A DNA stretch of 8,551 nt, taken from positions 1 through 8,551 of the forward strand of contig JBFMAV010000108.1 of NCBI GenBank assembly GCA_040755535.1, read 5' to 3'. The notes beneath the pieces are model-generated. The model saw only the letters and a list, made by a program, of their open reading frames with translations, ran no database searches and was not told the DNA's origin. Every line of letters begins with the position of its first letter. The first letter of the stretch is position 1. The translations under genes and the position numbers were made by a program. Origin of the DNA: Aquabacter sp040755535. GTDB taxonomy: Bacteria; Pseudomonadota; Alphaproteobacteria; Rhizobiales; Xanthobacteraceae. Below are positions 1 to 5,862 of this stretch, piece by piece.

Positions 1-853
1 GGGGCGGACGATCATCAAAGACCGCCGGATCGAGCCCATAGCCGAGGTCCGGCAGGCCATAATGGCGCGCCGCCCGCAGCAGCGCCCGTTCTTCCCGCCC
101 GGTCCAGGGGGCGGGCATGCGCTTTGCGAGGCGCGCGCTGGTGCTTCGGCCGATGGCCGAGGATTCGCGCCAGCGCGGGCCATGATCCGCCATGCCGAGG
201 AAGACGCCGATCCGGAGAAGTTCCGTGTCCAGGCTCTGAAGCAGATCCTCGTAGCGCACCTGGAGCACGTCCGGGCGGGACAGCCATGCCGCCATGTGGG
301 CGCACCACATCTCGATGGGCGTCATCCGACCGTCCATTGCCCTCACCGCCGGCCGTGCGAGATAGGCGGAGAAGGGCGTGTCCGACGCGATGTGATAGCG
401 CGGCTCGTGCCCCTTAAGGTCGAAGTAATAGAGCGAACGCAGCACGTCGCGCGGATTGCGCATGATGTGGATATGGGCGGCCCCGTCATGGCAGGCGCTG
501 GCCGCCACCCAATGGAGGAAGGAGTGCCAGGGCAGTTCGCTCGCCAGCTTCTCGCGCCAGACGAAGTCATGGCTCTTGAGCACCACGGGCGCCGAAACGA
601 GCCGGGCGTAGAAATCTTCCTCCAGGTGAAACCAGTCGCGCGCCACGGGAAAGCGGCTGCGCAGCGTGTCGATGAGAAAGTGCGTCCCCGAGCGCCGATG
701 GGACTGCACGATGACGGCGCGATGCAAGCTATAGCCCTGGCCTCCGACGGGGCCGACGAACCCCTCGCCGGGCGTGTCATGCGCGGTCAGGCTCGCGCGC
801 TTCCACCGCATTAAGGTGAAAGCCCGATGCGCCTTTCGGCTCAGGCTGACCAT
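1..853 (-). CDS. Sulfotransferase family protein (3' end beyond window)
   Basis: The reading frame stays open for 284 codons from the ATG at 853-851 to the left edge, so the stop is not seen. It is a PAPS-dependent sulfotransferase type, which moves a sulfuryl group from PAPS to a hydroxyl or amine acceptor. The phosphosulfate-binding loop is SHRRSGTHFL at residues 51-60, with Arg where many family members have Lys. A KSH motif follows at 93-95. The 3'-phosphate-binding motif is RNPRDVLRS at 132-140, and RYEDL, common in bacterial members, is at 200-204. No signal peptide or membrane segment is visible, so it is probably cytosolic. Family members are usually 250-320 aa, so little should be missing. 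A G-rich stretch precedes the ATG; a second ATG at codon 15 lacks a ribosome binding site. The acceptor cannot be deduced. Confidence 0.88.
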   Translation of the reverse strand, partial: MVSLSRKAHRAFTLMRWKRASLTAHDTPGEGFVGPVGGQGYSLHRAVIVQSHRRSGTHFLIDTLRSRFPVARDWFHLEEDFYARLVSAPVVLKSHDFVWREKLASELPWHSFLHWVAASACHDGAAHIHIMRNPRDVLRSLYYFDLKGHEPRYHIASDTPFSAYLARPAVRAMDGRMTPIEMWCAHMAAWLSRPDVLQVRYEDLLQSLDTELLRIGVFLGMADHGPRWRESSAIGRSTSARLAKRMPAPWTGREERALLRAARHYGLPDLGYGLDPAVFDDRPP

Positions 854-867
854 TCCCCGTCCCCTGT

Positions 868-1008
868 TCAGTCCCCGAACGTCAGGACGGTATCATGTGG
901 CCGAAGTAACGCGCCATCGTCGATGCGGTAAAAACGGTCCTCCAAACATGAGAAGTTCGTAATCTTCTGGCCGTTCTGCCTAAATCCCGCGCAAACGGAC
1001 GACCTATC
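868..1008 (-). pseudogene. Coding-like 46-codon remnant before the sulfotransferase gene
   Basis: On the minus strand an open stretch runs from just after a TGA (1011-1009) to a TGA at 870-868, 14 nt before the sulfotransferase ATG. Its last part looks protein-like: segments such as QKITNFS and RFYRIDDGALLRPHD mix acidic, aromatic and aliphatic residues, unlike the Arg/Pro/Ala-rich shadow frames around it. There is no ATG in frame. A TTG at 945-943 could start 25 codons, but I see no ribosome binding site for it. Codons such as TCA, TGT, TTG, TTT, TTA, CTT and CCA are richer in A/T than those of neighbouring genes. I infer the 3' end of a decayed, possibly transferred, gene that once preceded the sulfotransferase. 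A short real gene with an unusual start, or chance, is also possible. I do not recognise the family. Confidence 0.33.
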
Positions 1009-1044
1009 TCAGGTGTGGTGGGATCCGGCAGCGGACAGAGGGCG

Positions 1045-1065
1045 CGCCTCCCCAAAAGGAGGGCG
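1045..1065 (+). promoter_or_regulatory. Small hairpin enclosing a strong Shine-Dalgarno sequence
   Basis: CCTCC (1047-1051) can pair with GGAGG (1058-1062) across a six-base CCAAAA loop. Two further pairs (1045-1046 with 1064-1065) form if G1063 is bulged. The 3' arm is the core of AAGGAGGG (1056-1063), the best Shine-Dalgarno match in this gap, 9 nt before the ATG at 1073. The fold would hide this site. No T-run follows, so it does not look like a terminator. Confidence 0.3.
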
Positions 1066-1072
1066 GCGTGGC

Positions 1073-1111
1073 ATGCTCGTGGGGCGTAAAGAGCGGAGGA
1101 GCGGTCAGTGA
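1073..1111 (+). CDS. Possible 12-codon leader ORF coupled to the next gene
   Basis: ATG at 1073 opens a 12-codon frame, MLVGRKERRSGQ, ending in TGA at 1109-1111. That TGA overlaps the GTG start of the exported-protein gene (1108-1110) as GTGA, the usual geometry for translational coupling. AAGGAGGG at 1056-1063 lies 9 nt before the ATG. The next gene has its own Shine-Dalgarno inside this mini-ORF, so coupling would be optional. The peptide is basic and has no run of a single amino acid that would suggest attenuation. Expression is inferred from geometry only. Confidence 0.27.
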   Translation: MLVGRKERRSGQ

Positions 1112-1374
1112 AACACGTGGCGGTCGCCTGGCTTGCGGCAGGTCTTATCGTGGCTCTTGCAGGAACGGAGACGCGCGCCGAGGGCGTCGGCGGGGCCGTG
1201 CCCGTCGGCGGGCGCACGGCGGCGGGCGCCGCACTCGAGCCGCGTTGGAGAATGCCCAGCGTGACCCTGTCCGGTCTCACCGTCTGGACCTTCCGTCCCG
1301 GCCATTTCGTGCGCCACAATCCGCCGGCGAGCCTCGTCTCCCGCTCCTCCCAGCGCGACATGGACTCGCGCTGA
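1108..1374 (+). CDS. Small exported protein of unknown function (88 aa)
   Basis: The GTG start at 1108 is supported by GGAGGA at 1095-1100, 7 nt upstream. The N-terminus has Lys2, then a hydrophobic core (about residues 4-19, VAVAWLAAGLIVALAG), then a likely signal peptidase I site after TETRA near residue 24. The product should be a periplasmic or secreted peptide of about 64 residues. The mature part starts Gly/Ala/Val-rich and ends with a more structured stretch holding two Trp residues and the segment LTVWTFRPGHFVRH (about residues 57-70). It contains no Cys, no lipobox and no second membrane segment. It is convergent with the cupin gene and 58 nt from it, and seems to be transcribed alone. 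I do not recognise the family. The signal peptide plus ribosome binding site make it more convincing than the overlapping Arg-rich frame from GTG 1068. Confidence 0.68.
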   Translation: MKHVAVAWLAAGLIVALAGTETRAEGVGGAVPVGGRTAAGAALEPRWRMPSVTLSGLTVWTFRPGHFVRHNPPASLVSRSSQRDMDSR

Positions 1375-1432
1375 CCCCTCTCTGTGTTTGACGCGCCCGC
1401 GCACACCGGGGCCGCTGAGGGGCGGAAAGGCT

Positions 1433-1858
1433 TTATCCCGGCTCCCAGCCGGGCGGGGCGAGGACGAAGCCCTCGAACTGGAAGGCCGGGGCGACGGTGC
1501 AGCCCACCAGGGTCCAGGCCCCGAGCGTTTCGGCCGATTGCCAGGCATCCGGCGGCACCACCGCCTGGGGCCGGTGACCGGCCAAAAGATCGCCGCCGAG
1601 AATATGCGCCGAGCGCGCCCCGCAGGGGGAGGCTATGGCAAGGCGCAGCGGCGCGCCGGCATAGAAGTGCCAGGTTTCCGAGGCGTCCACCTTGTGCCAG
1701 TGGGAGCGTTCGCCCGCCGCCAGCAGGAAATAGATGGCCGTGGAGGCGCCGCGCGCGCCGTCCGCGCCGCTCTCGCGATAGGTTTCGCGAAAATGTCCGC
1801 CTTCGGGATGCGGCGCGAGGCCGAGCAGGGCGATGACCTCCTCGGCCCGCATGCTCAT
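1433..1858 (-). CDS. Cupin protein, DUF985 / Cupin_5 family
   Basis: This 141-residue single-domain protein has the DUF985 (Cupin_5) hallmarks: HPEGGHFRETYR at residues 17-28, then STAIYFLL and SHWHKVDASETWHFYAG (52-68) forming the beta-barrel core, and a closing LVGCTVAPAFQFEGFVLA segment (117-134). The family is small and soluble, and yeast YML079w is its structural model; no enzymatic reaction is established, though a sugar- or nucleotide-like ligand has been considered. The length is complete for the family. The start at 1858 lies 8 nt after the gloB stop with only a weak G-rich site, so it is probably translated from the gloB message. ATG at codon 3 is an alternative start. The pairing with gloB hints at metabolite housekeeping, but that is inference. 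Confidence 0.85.
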   Translation of the reverse strand: MSMRAEEVIALLGLAPHPEGGHFRETYRESGADGARGASTAIYFLLAAGERSHWHKVDASETWHFYAGAPLRLAIASPCGARSAHILGGDLLAGHRPQAVVPPDAWQSAETLGAWTLVGCTVAPAFQFEGFVLAPPGWEPG

Positions 1859-1866
1859 CTCGCGCC

Positions 1867-2640
1867 TCAGCCCTTGAAGCTGTTCTTGCGGGCGCGCAAT
1901 TCGGTGAACACCGCCGCGCTGTCCGCTTCCCCGAGATCGAGCCGCGCGGCCATGTCGGGATCATCCGCCCGCAGGAAGGGGTTGGTGAGCTTCTCGTCGC
2001 CGAGCCGCGTCGGGATGGTGGGCCGCCCGGCCGCCCGCGCGGCCTCGGCTTCGCCGAAGCGGGCCCGCAAGGCTCCGTTGTCCGGGTCCACGCTCACCGC
2101 GAACTTCGCATTCGCCACGGTGTATTCGTGCCCCACATAGATGGCGAGGTCGTCGGGGAGGGTGCGCAGGCGCTGGAGAGACTTCCACAGGACCGGCGGC
2201 TCGCATTCGATGGGCCGTCCGCAGCCCATGACGAACAGGGTGTCGCCGGCGAACAGAAGGCGCTCTTCCTCGAATAGATAGACCACATGGCCGGCGGTAT
2301 GGCCGGGGGTCTCCATGACGCGGCCCACCAGCGACCCCACGGCCACCGGGTCCCCGTCCACCACCTCCACATCGATGCCGGGAATGGAGGCGGCCTCCGC
2401 CTTCGGGCCGACGACGGTGGCGTTGTAGCGCGCTTTGAGGGCCGGCACGCCGTCCACATGGTCGGCATGGTGGTGGGTGACGAGAATCTGGTTCGGCGTC
2501 CAGCCCTCCCGCTCCAGCACCGCGATGACCGGCGCCACCTCTGGCACGTCCACGACCGCCGTGGCCTGGGACACCGGATCGTGGATGATCACGGCGTAAT
2601 TGTCGGCGAGGCAGGGAACAATCCGGATCTCGGCGGCCAT
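1867..2640 (-). CDS. gloB: Hydroxyacylglutathione hydrolase (glyoxalase II)
   Basis: This cytosolic metallo-beta-lactamase-fold enzyme hydrolyses S-lactoylglutathione to D-lactate and glutathione, the second step of methylglyoxal detoxification. The binuclear metal site is complete: THHHADH at residues 55-61 (His56, His58, Asp60, His61), His114 in TPGHTAGH, Asp133 in AGDTLF and His171 in YVGHEY. GCGRPIECEP (139-148) replaces the commoner GCGRxFEG. The C-terminal glyoxalase II region, with LGDEKLTNPFLR at 213-224, is intact and ends in RKNSFKG. At 257 aa it has family length. A longer frame opens at 2706, but GAGGAG at 2652-2647, 6 nt before the ATG at 2640, and the family N-terminus (IRIVPCLADNY) fix the start here. 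It is followed by the cupin gene and is divergent from the methyltransferase. Confidence 0.95.
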   Translation of the reverse strand: MAAEIRIVPCLADNYAVIIHDPVSQATAVVDVPEVAPVIAVLEREGWTPNQILVTHHHADHVDGVPALKARYNATVVGPKAEAASIPGIDVEVVDGDPVAVGSLVGRVMETPGHTAGHVVYLFEEERLLFAGDTLFVMGCGRPIECEPPVLWKSLQRLRTLPDDLAIYVGHEYTVANAKFAVSVDPDNGALRARFGEAEAARAAGRPTIPTRLGDEKLTNPFLRADDPDMAARLDLGEADSAAVFTELRARKNSFKG

Positions 2641-2750
2641 AAGCGGCTCCTCAGGCTCGAAGATGCGCCCCTGAGTAGCACGACACGGAGCCGGGGCAAC
2701 CCTCATCGGTTCCTGTCGACATGCTATAAAGCAAGCGTGAAAGGCGCCCC
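2641..2750. promoter_or_regulatory. Divergent gloB / methyltransferase intergenic region
   Basis: These 110 bp must hold the start signals for gloB (minus) and the methyltransferase gene (plus). The gloB Shine-Dalgarno is at 2652-2647 (minus strand). On the plus strand GAAAGG at 2739-2744 lies 6 nt before the ATG at 2751, and the A/T-rich TATAAA at 2725-2730 could be a -10 element, but no convincing -35 hexamer sits 16-18 bp before it. No operator-like palindrome stands out. Confidence 0.4.
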
Positions 2751-3479
2751 ATGTTCCTCGATGTCGTTGACCTGCGCAGCTTCTATGCCCAGCCCCTTGG
2801 CGTGGTGACGCGGCGGCTGCTGGGCCGCGCCATCCGTGCGCGCCTGCCCGATGTGCGAGGGATGAGCGTTCTGGGGGTGGGATATGCGACCCCCTATCTC
2901 GGCGTGTTCCGCGAGGAGGCGGAGCGTTGCGTGGCGCTCATGCCGGCGGCGCAGGGCGTGGTGCGCTGGCCCTCCGCCGCGCCAACCCTCGCCGCCCTGG
3001 CCGACGAGGGGGCGCTGCCTCTGCCCAATAGCTGCATCGACCGCGTGGTGGCGGTCCACCTTCTGGAAATGACGCCCGACGCGGCGGCGACCCTGCGCGA
3101 GGTCTGGCGCGTGCTCGCGCCCGGCGGCCGCCTGCTGGCGGTGGTGCCGAGCCGGCGCGGCGTCTGGGCGCGCATGGACGCGACGCCGTTCGGAAATGGC
3201 CGTCCCTTCTCGCGTGGCCAGGTAGTCCGCCTGCTGCGCGAAGCCCTGTTCACGCCGGTCGGCTGGGACGAGGCGCTGTATTTTCCGCCCGTCTCGTCCC
3301 GCTGGCTGCTGCGCACCGCGGTTGCCTGGGAGCGGCTCGGCGGCGGTCTCTCCCTGCCGTTCGCGGGGGTCCATATCGTCGAGGCGACCAAGCAGCTCTA
3401 TCGCCCGGCGCCGGTGAAACGCGCCTCCTTCGTGCCGGCGCTGGAGCCGGTGTTCGGTCAGGGCGTGCCGGCCGGCTGA
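2751..3479 (+). CDS. Class I SAM-dependent methyltransferase, substrate unknown
   Basis: This 242-residue protein has a Rossmann-type methyltransferase layout. Motif I is SVLGVGYATPYLG at residues 39-51. A post-II/III segment, LPLPNSCIDRVVAVHLLEMTPD (89-110), follows, with the characteristic REVWRVLAPGGRLLAVVPSR at 116-135. The residue after the motif I glycines is not the common Asp/Cys type, but the fold signature is clear. The C-terminal half (FSRGQVVRLL, YFPPVSSRWLLR, then a basic tail) is typical of proteins in this chromosomal position in Hyphomicrobiales. The start at 2751 has GAAAGG 6 nt upstream, and MFLDVVDLRSFYAQPLG resembles related N-termini. It is divergent from gloB and its last 22 bp overlap the metW 3' end. 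No signal peptide is seen. The methyl acceptor is not predictable from sequence. Confidence 0.88.
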   Translation: MFLDVVDLRSFYAQPLGVVTRRLLGRAIRARLPDVRGMSVLGVGYATPYLGVFREEAERCVALMPAAQGVVRWPSAAPTLAALADEGALPLPNSCIDRVVAVHLLEMTPDAAATLREVWRVLAPGGRLLAVVPSRRGVWARMDATPFGNGRPFSRGQVVRLLREALFTPVGWDEALYFPPVSSRWLLRTAVAWERLGGGLSLPFAGVHIVEATKQLYRPAPVKRASFVPALEPVFGQGVPAG

Positions 3480-4138
3480 TCGGGCGTGGTCTTGCGGGTC
3501 AGCAGGAACACCGCCTGCTCGCCCAGCAGGTTCCAGACCCACCAGGGCAGGTTGAAGCGCACGGGATAGCCGGACGAATCCAGCGCCACCGCCTTCTCCA
3601 TGCGCGCGCCCATCACCTCCACCAGTTCCACGAAGTCGCGGATGGTGCAGAAATGGATGTTGGGCGTCTCGTACCAGGGCAGGGGCATATTCTCGGTCAC
3701 GGGCATGCGCCCGTGCATCACGAGATCCATGCGCGAGCGCCAATGGCCGAAATTCGGGAAGGAGACGATGGCCCGCCGGCCGATGCGCAGCATCTGCTCC
3801 AAGACCCAGCGCGGGCGTCGCGTGGCCTGCAGCGTCTGCGACAGGATCACATAGTCGAAGGCGTCATCGGGATAATGGGCGAGGTCCACGTCCGCGTCGC
3901 CCTGGACAACTGCCAGGCCCCGCGTCACGCCCGCATTCACCCCTTCGCGCGACAATTCGATGCCGCGCGCGTCGCATCCGCGCCCGTTCACGAGCAAATC
4001 CAGCAATTCACCCGCGCCCGAGCCCACGTCGAGCACGCGCGAGCCCGGCGCCACCATGTCCGCGATGACCGCGAGGTCGACGCGCACGGAGGAGGTCCCG
4101 TTCATCTGAACGGGGGCGGGAGCGGGAGAGGGGCTCAT
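3458..4138 (-). CDS. metW: Methionine biosynthesis protein MetW
   Basis: MetW accompanies MetX in many proteobacteria and is needed with it for full homoserine acylation in some; it has a SAM-methyltransferase fold, but its exact activity is not settled. Motif I is RVLDVGSGAGELLDLL at residues 34-49, with GIELS (59-63) as the acidic motif II. The MetW signature is SFPNFGHWRSRMDLV (126-140) followed by GRMPVTE, WYETPNIH and CTIRDF (to 169). At 226 aa it is a little longer than usual because of a Pro/Ser-rich start (about 12 residues). The ATG overlaps the metX stop as ATGA. ATG at codon 12 is an alternative, but neither has a clear Shine-Dalgarno, so coupling to metX favours the first. Motif I has Gly-Ser-Gly-Ala-Gly instead of the usual Gly-Cys-Gly-Asp-Gly. 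Confidence 0.95.
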   Translation of the reverse strand: MSPSPAPAPVQMNGTSSVRVDLAVIADMVAPGSRVLDVGSGAGELLDLLVNGRGCDARGIELSREGVNAGVTRGLAVVQGDADVDLAHYPDDAFDYVILSQTLQATRRPRWVLEQMLRIGRRAIVSFPNFGHWRSRMDLVMHGRMPVTENMPLPWYETPNIHFCTIRDFVELVEVMGARMEKAVALDSSGYPVRFNLPWWVWNLLGEQAVFLLTRKTTPDQPAGTP

Positions 4139-5343
4139 CGGGCGTTGGCCGGAGGCAGGCCGGCCGCCTTGGCGGCGCTGTCGAGGAAACCGCGCGCGAT
4201 CGCGAACAATTCCGGCTCATCCAGCAGGAAGGCGTCGTGGCCCTTGTCGCTTTCGATCTCCGTGAAGGAGACGCTCGCGCCCGAGGCGTTGAGCGCATGC
4301 ACGACGGCGCGCGAATCCTGGGTCGGAAACAGCCAGTCACTGGTGAAGGAGACGAGGCAGAAGCGCGTCTTGCTGCCCCTGAAGGCATTGGCCAGCACGC
4401 CGTCATAATCGGCCGCGAGGTCGAAATAATCCATGGCCCGCGTGACATAGAGATAGGAATTGGGATCGAACCGCTGGACGAAGCTCTCGCCCTGGTAGCG
4501 CAGATAGCTTTCCACCTGGAAATCGGCATCGAAGCCGAACGTCGGCAGGACGCGGTTCTGCAGGCGCCGGCCGAATTTGCGGTGCAGGGCCTGATCCGAC
4601 ATATAGGTGATGTGCGCCGCCATGCGGGCCACCGCGAGGCCGCGCTGGGGCGTGACGCCGTCCTGGAGATAGTGTCCGCCGCGCCATTCGGGATCGGCCA
4701 TCACGGCCTGGCGTCCGACTTCGTGGAAGGCGATGTTCTGCGCCGAATGGCGAGCCGCCGTCGCGATGGGCAGCGCGGTGCGCACCCGCTCGGGATAGCT
4801 TGCCGCCCATTGCAGCACTTGCATGCCGCCCATGGAGCCGCCGGCGACGCACAGCAATTCGTCGATGCCGAGATGGTCCAGCAGCTTGGCCTGGGCATTG
4901 ACCATGTCGCGGATGGTCACGAGCGGCATGTCGAGGCCATAGGGGCGCCCGGTCGCCGGATTGAGCGAGGCCGGGCCGGTCGTGCCCATGCAGCCGCCCA
5001 GCACATTGGAACAGATGACGTAGAAGCGATCCGTGTCGATGGGCTTGCCGGGGCCGACCAAGGTCTCCCACCAGCCGGGCTTGCCGGTGACGGGATTGGC
5101 ATTGGCCACATGCTGGTCTCCGGTCAGGGCGTGGCAGACCAGGATCGCGTTGGACCGGGCGGCATTGGGCTCGCCATAGGTCTGGTAGGCGATCTGAAGG
5201 TCTGTGAGCGATGCGCCGGAATCGAGTTTGAGCGGCGCGTCGCGCCCGAACCGCGCCACCGGCGAGTGGGGCGTGTCCGCTTCCCGCCGCGCCCGCGCAT
5301 CCTCCGCCGCATCCGGCGCACTCGCTTCGACCAAAGGCTCCAT
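4135..5343 (-). CDS. metX: Homoserine O-acyltransferase MetX
   Basis: MetX is an alpha/beta-hydrolase-fold enzyme that activates L-homoserine, with acetyl-CoA or succinyl-CoA, for methionine synthesis in the cytosol. The nucleophile elbow GGSMGGMQ puts the catalytic Ser at residue 170. The rest of the triad is Asp336 in FTSDWLFP and His369 in SDKGHDAFL. Other family blocks are AYQTYGEPN (52-60), CHALTGDQHVA (70-80), GKPGWWETLVGPG (87-99) and NVLGGCMGTTGPASLNP (113-129). The 402 aa are full length, with a 25-residue charged N-terminal extension as in other rhizobial-type MetX. Whether it is an acetyl- or succinyltransferase cannot be read from these motifs; bioinformatic names are known to be unreliable here. 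It overlaps metW by 4 bp. No strong Shine-Dalgarno precedes the ATG; an inverted repeat lies there instead. Confidence 0.96.
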   Translation of the reverse strand: MEPLVEASAPDAAEDARARREADTPHSPVARFGRDAPLKLDSGASLTDLQIAYQTYGEPNAARSNAILVCHALTGDQHVANANPVTGKPGWWETLVGPGKPIDTDRFYVICSNVLGGCMGTTGPASLNPATGRPYGLDMPLVTIRDMVNAQAKLLDHLGIDELLCVAGGSMGGMQVLQWAASYPERVRTALPIATAARHSAQNIAFHEVGRQAVMADPEWRGGHYLQDGVTPQRGLAVARMAAHITYMSDQALHRKFGRRLQNRVLPTFGFDADFQVESYLRYQGESFVQRFDPNSYLYVTRAMDYFDLAADYDGVLANAFRGSKTRFCLVSFTSDWLFPTQDSRAVVHALNASGASVSFTEIESDKGHDAFLLDEPELFAIARGFLDSAAKAAGLPPANAR

Positions 5344-5350
5344 CCCATCA

Positions 5351-5364
5351 CCAAGCGGGCTTGG
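5351..5364. repeat. Inverted repeat next to the metX start codon
   Basis: CCAAGC-GG-GCTTGG is an inverted repeat with 6-bp arms and a 2-bp spacer, ending 7 bp before the metX ATG. It occupies the place of the ribosome binding site and just beyond. As DNA it could be a regulator half-site pair; as RNA a two-base loop is too tight, so only the inner pairs could open into a small hairpin. A TTGACA-like hexamer lies just upstream on the minus strand (5378-5373), which would put a repressor site over the promoter or transcript start. Confidence 0.35.
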
Positions 5365-5388
5365 CGGGCCTGTGTCAAGCGGATGCGC

Positions 5389-5694
5389 TCAGTTGCGCGG
5401 CTCGCCCTGGCACAGGGGATCGATCTGCTTGCAGCCGAAAACGTTCAGGTTTTCAGGCGACTGCGGCAGTCCGATCGTGTCGCGCGAGCGGATCGTGCTC
5501 GTGGTCTCGCCGTCGACGGGCGCGGTGCGCGCGGGGACCGCATTGGGGTCCGGCACCAGCGCGCCGGTGGGCTGGCGCGGCGCGCCCGCGGCGGGCGGGG
5601 CGTCCTGCACCGTGGCCTGCGCGAGGACAGGAGCGGCCCATCCTGCGGCCACGAGCGCGGCGAGGGACAGGGCGGCGAGGGGCACGGAGCGCAT
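5389..5694 (-). CDS. Small exported protein of unknown function (101 aa)
   Basis: The ATG at 5694 has AGAGGA (5708-5703, minus strand) 8 nt upstream. The N-terminus is a textbook signal peptide: Arg2, a hydrophobic core over about residues 4-22 (LAALSLAALVAAG), then APVLA with cleavage after residue 25, leaving a mature protein of 76 residues beginning QATVQ. The first half of the mature part is Pro/Ala-rich and probably disordered. The C-terminal third, with TIGLPQSPENLNVFGCKQIDP in two adjoining pieces, carries Cys88 and Cys95, which could form a periplasmic disulfide. No lipobox is present. A longer frame extends to 6012, but it runs through non-coding-looking Arg-rich sequence, so I reject it. 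It lies 45 nt before metX on the same strand and may share its message. I do not recognise the family. Confidence 0.75.
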   Translation of the reverse strand: MRSVPLAALSLAALVAAGWAAPVLAQATVQDAPPAAGAPRQPTGALVPDPNAVPARTAPVDGETTSTIRSRDTIGLPQSPENLNVFGCKQIDPLCQGEPRN

Positions 5695-5746
5695 GGGGAC
5701 ATTCCTCTTCGGCGTCTCGTTCGAGCAACCGCGCGCCGCCTCAAAG

Positions 5747-5759
5747 GTTCCGGGAGAAC
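5747..5759. repeat. GTTC-N5-GAAC palindrome
   Basis: GTTC (5747-5750), CGGGA, GAAC (5756-5759) form a 13-bp dyad on the promoter-side of the exported-protein gene, about 55 bp before its ATG. The right arm is part of GAGAACA (5754-5760), which recurs at 5863-5869 and, inverted, at 5898-5904. It may be a regulator site; the spacer is shorter than the seven bases of alphaproteobacterial LexA boxes. Confidence 0.3.
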
Positions 5760-5862
5760 AGGGCGCGATCGCCGGCCTGCGGGCGATTCGCTCCCGTTTC
5801 GTACGCCGTGCGTTCGCGGGCGGGGGCGGGGGCGTGCCGGATCGGGACGGGGCGGCAAAAAG

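Noticed and set aside
62..814. A 250-codon plus-strand frame opposite the sulfotransferase
   Set aside because: Shadow frame; the minus strand holds the PAPS-binding motifs in one uninterrupted frame.
1068..1391. A 107-codon plus-strand frame from GTG 1068, with AGGAGG 5 nt upstream
   Set aside because: Its middle is a run of Arg and Gly typical of an out-of-frame reading, and the overlapping frame from GTG 1108 has a signal peptide and its own binding site. The Shine-Dalgarno at 1056-1063 may serve the mini-ORF at 1073.
1375..1432. CCCCTC (1375-1380) and GAGGGG (1417-1422) as a terminator between convergent genes
   Set aside because: The arms are only 6 bp with a 36-base loop and no T-run follows, so an intrinsic terminator is not supported.
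882..1964. A 360-codon minus-strand frame over the cupin gene and the small exported-protein gene
   Set aside because: Arg/Pro/Ala-rich shadow that overlaps the cupin gene in another frame; the cupin family motifs decide the frame.
5350..5378. A sigma-70 promoter for metX built on TTGACA at 5378-5373
   Set aside because: Seventeen bases further on is CTTGGT, which is not a -10 element; only the hexamer itself matches.
5344..5388. SAM-II type riboswitch before metX
   Set aside because: The gap is only 45 bp and shows neither the A-rich pseudoknot segment nor the expected stem; the upstream sequence is coding.
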